DNA of 9,148 nt from Halieaceae bacterium (GTDB taxonomy: Bacteria; Pseudomonadota; Gammaproteobacteria; Pseudomonadales; Halieaceae): the NCBI GenBank assembly GCA_011524755.1, contig WTJR01000143.1, positions 5,114 through 14,261 on the forward strand, written 5' to 3'. The notes below the pieces were generated by a model that ran no database searches, was not told the origin of the DNA, and saw only the letters and a program-made list of their open reading frames with translations. Of the stretch, positions 6,763-9,148 are shown piece after piece. Every line of letters starts with the position of its first letter. Within the stretch, counting starts at the first letter, position 1. The position numbers and the translations under genes are program-made.

Positions 6763-6780
6763 ATAGTGAAATGAAGTTGC
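6750..6780 (+). repeat. Tandem TGAAGTTGC repeats ahead of the decarboxylase-like gene
   Basis: Two exact copies of TGAAGTTGC lie at 6750-6758 and 6772-6780, 22 bp apart start to start, or about two helical turns. Both would therefore face the same side of the DNA. They occupy the only sizeable gap inside the six-gene run and lie 30-60 bp upstream of the next start codon. This would suit an activator site for an internal promoter, but I see no clear -10/-35 pair. Confidence 0.4.
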
Positions 6781-6810
6781 ATAAAAGAACGATAAAAAAG
6801 GAAAAACATC

Positions 6811-7584
6811 ATGAGTGACGCACAAGCCCCAATGGGCGCACCCGGCGACATCATCAACTGGCCGATGCTGAAGATTCACTACCGCACCGACCCCGAAGCC
6901 ATCGCCGCCCTGCTCCCACCCGGTATCACGGTGGGCAAAGAACCTAACGTCAACCTCACGGTCTACAACTTCCCCGTGCCAGATGTGCCCGAGTACGGTG
7001 TCGTCACGACGGTGAATGCTGACTTTGATGGCGTTGAAGGCGAATACACGCTGGGCTACGGCATCGATCAGGAGTCAGCCATCTTCATTTCGCAGGAAAT
7101 GAACGGGCAACCCAAATACCCTTGCGAGATCGACTACCACCGCATTGGACCGATGGTGCGAGCAAAGTGCACCCACCAGGGCTACACCTTCCTCGAGTTT
7201 GAAGGCATGAGCGAAGGCCCCACGGATCCGGGTGATGAGTTCGTTCAGAACGAGTGGTGGATCAAAGTATCTCGCGCCGTCAGCATTGGCGGTCCTGCGA
7301 CGGGCTATGACTTCCCGCCCCATGTTGTGCATGTTGCGAGCAAATACGGCACAGCCTGGAAAGAAAACGTACAGGGACAGGTGGTCCTGCGCGACAGTCC
7401 GTGGGATCCATTGGCCAGTAAGCTGCCCATGCGTGAGCAGTTATCGGCTTACCTGTGGTGGCCCATCTTCCTCGATCGTTCGGTGACCCTGTCGAAACCC
7501 CTCGACCCCGAGGCGTTTCTGCCTCACGCCGACACCATATCGGGATCACGATGGCCTGGCGTTAACGGCGCGCCACCGAAGTAG
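6811..7584 (+). CDS. Acetoacetate decarboxylase-like (ADC superfamily) protein
   Basis: This 257-residue protein is close to the usual ADC length of about 245-265. The N-terminal part contains the family-typical YRTDPEAIAALLPPGI segment (24-39). A strand-rich core leads to SQEMNGQPKYPCEI (94-107), which aligns with the E-M-x-G-x-P-K-K active-site motif of acetoacetate decarboxylase. Lys102 would be the Schiff-base lysine, while the neighbouring second lysine is Tyr103 here. This supports a lysine-imine enzyme acting on a keto acid or ketone. It need not be acetoacetate, since the superfamily also includes aldolase and dehydratase-type members. The protein is cytoplasmic. The start ATG follows an AAAGGAAA ribosome binding site at about 6797-6804. 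The gene is separated by 86 bp from the SDR gene but by only six bases from the SnoaL-like gene, so it may head a sub-transcript with the last three genes. Confidence 0.85.
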   Translation: MSDAQAPMGAPGDIINWPMLKIHYRTDPEAIAALLPPGITVGKEPNVNLTVYNFPVPDVPEYGVVTTVNADFDGVEGEYTLGYGIDQESAIFISQEMNGQPKYPCEIDYHRIGPMVRAKCTHQGYTFLEFEGMSEGPTDPGDEFVQNEWWIKVSRAVSIGGPATGYDFPPHVVHVASKYGTAWKENVQGQVVLRDSPWDPLASKLPMREQLSAYLWWPIFLDRSVTLSKPLDPEAFLPHADTISGSRWPGVNGAPPK

Positions 7585-7590
7585 CGCTCG

Positions 7591-8103
7591 ATGAGTTCAT
7601 CTCATGATCTCGCCTCGAGGGTGCAAGCCCTCGAGGACATCGAGGCCATCAAGCGCCTCAAAGCCCGCTGGTGGTTTGCCTGTGATACACGCGATCTAGC
7701 AGGTATGCGTGCCTGTTACGACGAAGATGATTTTCTGATCGATTTTGGCTTCATTGGTGAATTCACTGATATGGATGCCTTCATCGAAGTCTTCGAGTCC
7801 TTGGCCTGCCATCCCACACATGTCGATATGCACCATGGCACCGCCCCGGAAATTGAAATGACTGGGCCTGATACGGCCACGGGACGTTGGCGCATGCGTT
7901 TTCAGCTGCTCGAGACCGAAAACAGGCAAGTGCAGCTCATGAGCGGTTACTACGAGGACGTCTACGCGCGAGTCAATGGTGAGTGGAAGATGCGGGTATC
8001 GAAGTACACCTTGATGTCTAATCTTTTCCTCTCCTCGAGCGATGGGGTGGTCGCTATCGAACAGATTGGTAGTGCACCCGGACTGGTTACCGAGCAAAGC
8101 TAA
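7591..8103 (+). CDS. SnoaL-like / NTF2-fold protein
   Basis: This 170-residue protein has the cone-shaped NTF2-like fold used by ketosteroid isomerases, scytalone dehydratase and SnoaL cyclases. It opens with the typical helix VQALEDIEAIKRLKARWW (11-28), then DTRDLAGMRACYDEDDFLIDFG (32-53), a strand with HVDMHHG (77-83), and the final sheet GRWRMRF...QLMSGYYEDVYARVNGEWKMRVSKYT (about 99-140), as in the SnoaL_4 group. Polar pocket candidates are Asp32, His82 and Tyr120/Asp123. The likely role is isomerisation or dehydration of a pathway intermediate, or substrate binding without catalysis. It starts six bases after the decarboxylase-like gene and has no clear ribosome binding site of its own, so translation is probably coupled. 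A strong stem-loop lies in codons 8-16. The next gene begins eight bases after its stop. Confidence 0.85.
   Translation: MSSSHDLASRVQALEDIEAIKRLKARWWFACDTRDLAGMRACYDEDDFLIDFGFIGEFTDMDAFIEVFESLACHPTHVDMHHGTAPEIEMTGPDTATGRWRMRFQLLETENRQVQLMSGYYEDVYARVNGEWKMRVSKYTLMSNLFLSSSDGVVAIEQIGSAPGLVTEQS
7613..7636 (+). repeat. GC-rich stem-loop with GCAA tetraloop inside the SnoaL-like gene
   Basis: CCTCGAGGG (7613-7621) and CCCTCGAGG (7628-7636) are perfect 9-bp inverted arms around TGCAAG. In RNA, a U-G pair can extend the stem and leave a GCAA loop, a member of the stable GNRA class. Each arm also contains the 8-bp palindrome CCTCGAGG, so it repeats directly 16 bp apart. It lies 22 bases into the coding sequence. 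It may be an RNA stability, cleavage or translation-control element, or a by-product of Leu-Glu codon choice. Confidence 0.5.
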
Positions 8104-8111
8104 TCAGAGCG

Positions 8112-9148
8112 ATGAGTGTCAGCCGAGTTAAGTGGGAAGCCTTCTGCGATACGCTTAAACAGGCGGGTGAACTGCTGACTGCAGACGGCGTTCCACAAGA
8201 TGAACAAACACAAGCGGAAGGCCTCAGATACCTCTCACGCATTGCCCGCGCGGCACTCGAGTGGTACGTAGAGTTCAACGATCCCGAGTTTCCAGAGCTC
8301 TATAAACCCTCGCACGAGACCATCAAGATCGGCGCTGATAATCCCGATAATATCTACGAGAAAGCCGTCATCGACGGTCGCTATGACTACCTGCTAACCG
8401 GCCATCGAGGAACGGTTGACTACATCAGCATGGCCACCAGCAAAGGCAGCTACGCTGAGAATTTCAAACAGATTGAAACCGGGTTTCTCGACAGCAATAC
8501 GCTGATAACCGCTGACGATGGCAGCTTTCAAATTGTCTTAAGCCAGCATGAGCACGAGGGCAACTGGCTACCGATCGATGAAGACAGCGAGTCACTACTG
8601 ATTCGGCAAACCTTTTTAGATCGAGCCACAGAAAGCCCAGCTGTTTTCCAGATTCGACGGCGCGACAGTGGCGCAACGCCCGCACCCCTTAATCTAGCTA
8701 AAGCAACGGCTAATTTTGATAAGGCCATCGCGTTTTATCAGAACACGTTGGGGCTGTTTGCTCGCTGGAGCCAACAGATCATTGAGAACCCCAATACCCT
8801 ACCCCTGTGGGATCAGGCGTTCTGTCAATCGGTCGGTGGAGACCCCAATATTCTCTACTACCATGGACACTTCCGACTTAAGGCGGACGAAGCCTTCCGC
8901 ATTCGACTCGACCGCATCCCCGAGTGCCAGACCTGGAATCTTCAGGTCGATAATTACTGGATGGAGTCACTCGACTATCGATATCACCGGATCTCCATCA
9001 ACAAACATGGCGCAGAGGTAAACGCGGATGGCTCGGTCACACTCCTCGTAACTCCGGCTGTTACGGATGCTACGAATACGTTATCCACGGCAGGTCACAA
9101 GGAAGGCACCTTGTGTTTCCGTTGGGTTGGCACAGATGACCCGGTGCA
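8112..9148 (+). CDS. DUF1214 domain protein (incomplete, runs off right edge)
   Basis: The frame from the ATG at 8112 stays open to the window end: 345 codons with no stop. The N-terminal half (1-110) is mostly helical, starting MSVSRVKWEAFCDTLKQAGE. A beta-rich middle includes GHRGTVDYISMAT. From about 250 the sequence shows the DUF1214 pattern: FRIRLDRIPECQTWNLQVDNYWMESLDY (W275 onward), HRISINKHGAEVNADGSVTLLVTP, then STAGHKEGTLCFRWVG near 327-340. There is no signal peptide, so it is probably cytoplasmic. The biochemical function of DUF1214 proteins is not known to me. The gene starts eight bases after the SnoaL-like stop with only a poor ribosome binding site, so it is probably co-translated with the genes before it. 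Few residues are expected to be missing, as the conserved block is nearly complete. Confidence 0.8.
   Translation, partial: MSVSRVKWEAFCDTLKQAGELLTADGVPQDEQTQAEGLRYLSRIARAALEWYVEFNDPEFPELYKPSHETIKIGADNPDNIYEKAVIDGRYDYLLTGHRGTVDYISMATSKGSYAENFKQIETGFLDSNTLITADDGSFQIVLSQHEHEGNWLPIDEDSESLLIRQTFLDRATESPAVFQIRRRDSGATPAPLNLAKATANFDKAIAFYQNTLGLFARWSQQIIENPNTLPLWDQAFCQSVGGDPNILYYHGHFRLKADEAFRIRLDRIPECQTWNLQVDNYWMESLDYRYHRISINKHGAEVNADGSVTLLVTPAVTDATNTLSTAGHKEGTLCFRWVGTDDPV

Noticed and set aside
1..9148. Mobile element, CRISPR array, tRNA/rRNA gene or recent insertion boundary
   Set aside because: I saw no transposase or integrase frame, no terminal inverted repeats, no regularly spaced repeats and no tRNA-like cloverleaf; codon use looks uniform by eye across the genes.

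Overview
The window looks like chromosomal accessory DNA from a Gram-negative proteobacterium. Two of its enzymes carry export signals for the periplasm. The mix of a type I sulfatase, a KshA-like Rieske oxygenase, a P450, a DUF1214 protein and an acetoacetate-decarboxylase-like enzyme is the kind of set seen in marine gammaproteobacteria that degrade lipids and steroids (for example Halieaceae-type genomes). The taxonomy is inferred from gene content only. I see no rRNA, tRNA, CRISPR, phage or insertion-sequence signature, and no regulator or transporter gene.

Layout. Left arm, minus strand: the first 83 codons of a cytochrome P450 (1-251, running off the left edge), a 148-bp gap, then an exported type I (formylglycine) sulfatase (400-2019). 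An 80-bp divergent spacer (2020-2099) separates the sulfatase from a plus-strand metallo-beta-lactamase-fold, alkylsulfatase-like enzyme (2100-3500), which also has an N-terminal export or anchor segment. After a 117-bp gap holding a perfect 12-bp palindrome comes a tight plus-strand run of six genes: amidohydrolase-2 family enzyme (3618-4835), Rieske oxygenase (4881-5846), SDR dehydrogenase (5843-6724, ATGA overlap), acetoacetate-decarboxylase-like protein (6811-7584), SnoaL/NTF2-like protein (7591-8103) and a DUF1214 protein (8112 to the right edge, incomplete).

How the genes may work together (inference). Two mechanistically unrelated sulfatases, both apparently exported, would desulfate a hydrophobic sulfate ester outside the cytoplasm. 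The P450 and the Rieske enzyme would then oxygenate the freed skeleton inside the cell, and the SDR would oxidise the new alcohols. The SnoaL-like, amidohydrolase and decarboxylase-like proteins would carry out isomerisation or dehydration, hydrolysis or decarboxylation, and C-C bond chemistry. A sulfated sterol, steroid or terpenoid is the best guess at substrate, but nothing in the sequence proves it. Electron-transfer partners for both oxygenases (ferredoxin, reductase) are not in the window.

Non-coding signals of note: the palindrome AACAGATCTGTT directly upstream of the ribosome binding site of the six-gene run; a 9-mer TGAAGTTGC found three times, always in intergenic DNA; and a very stable predicted stem-loop with a GCAA tetraloop just inside the SnoaL-like gene.
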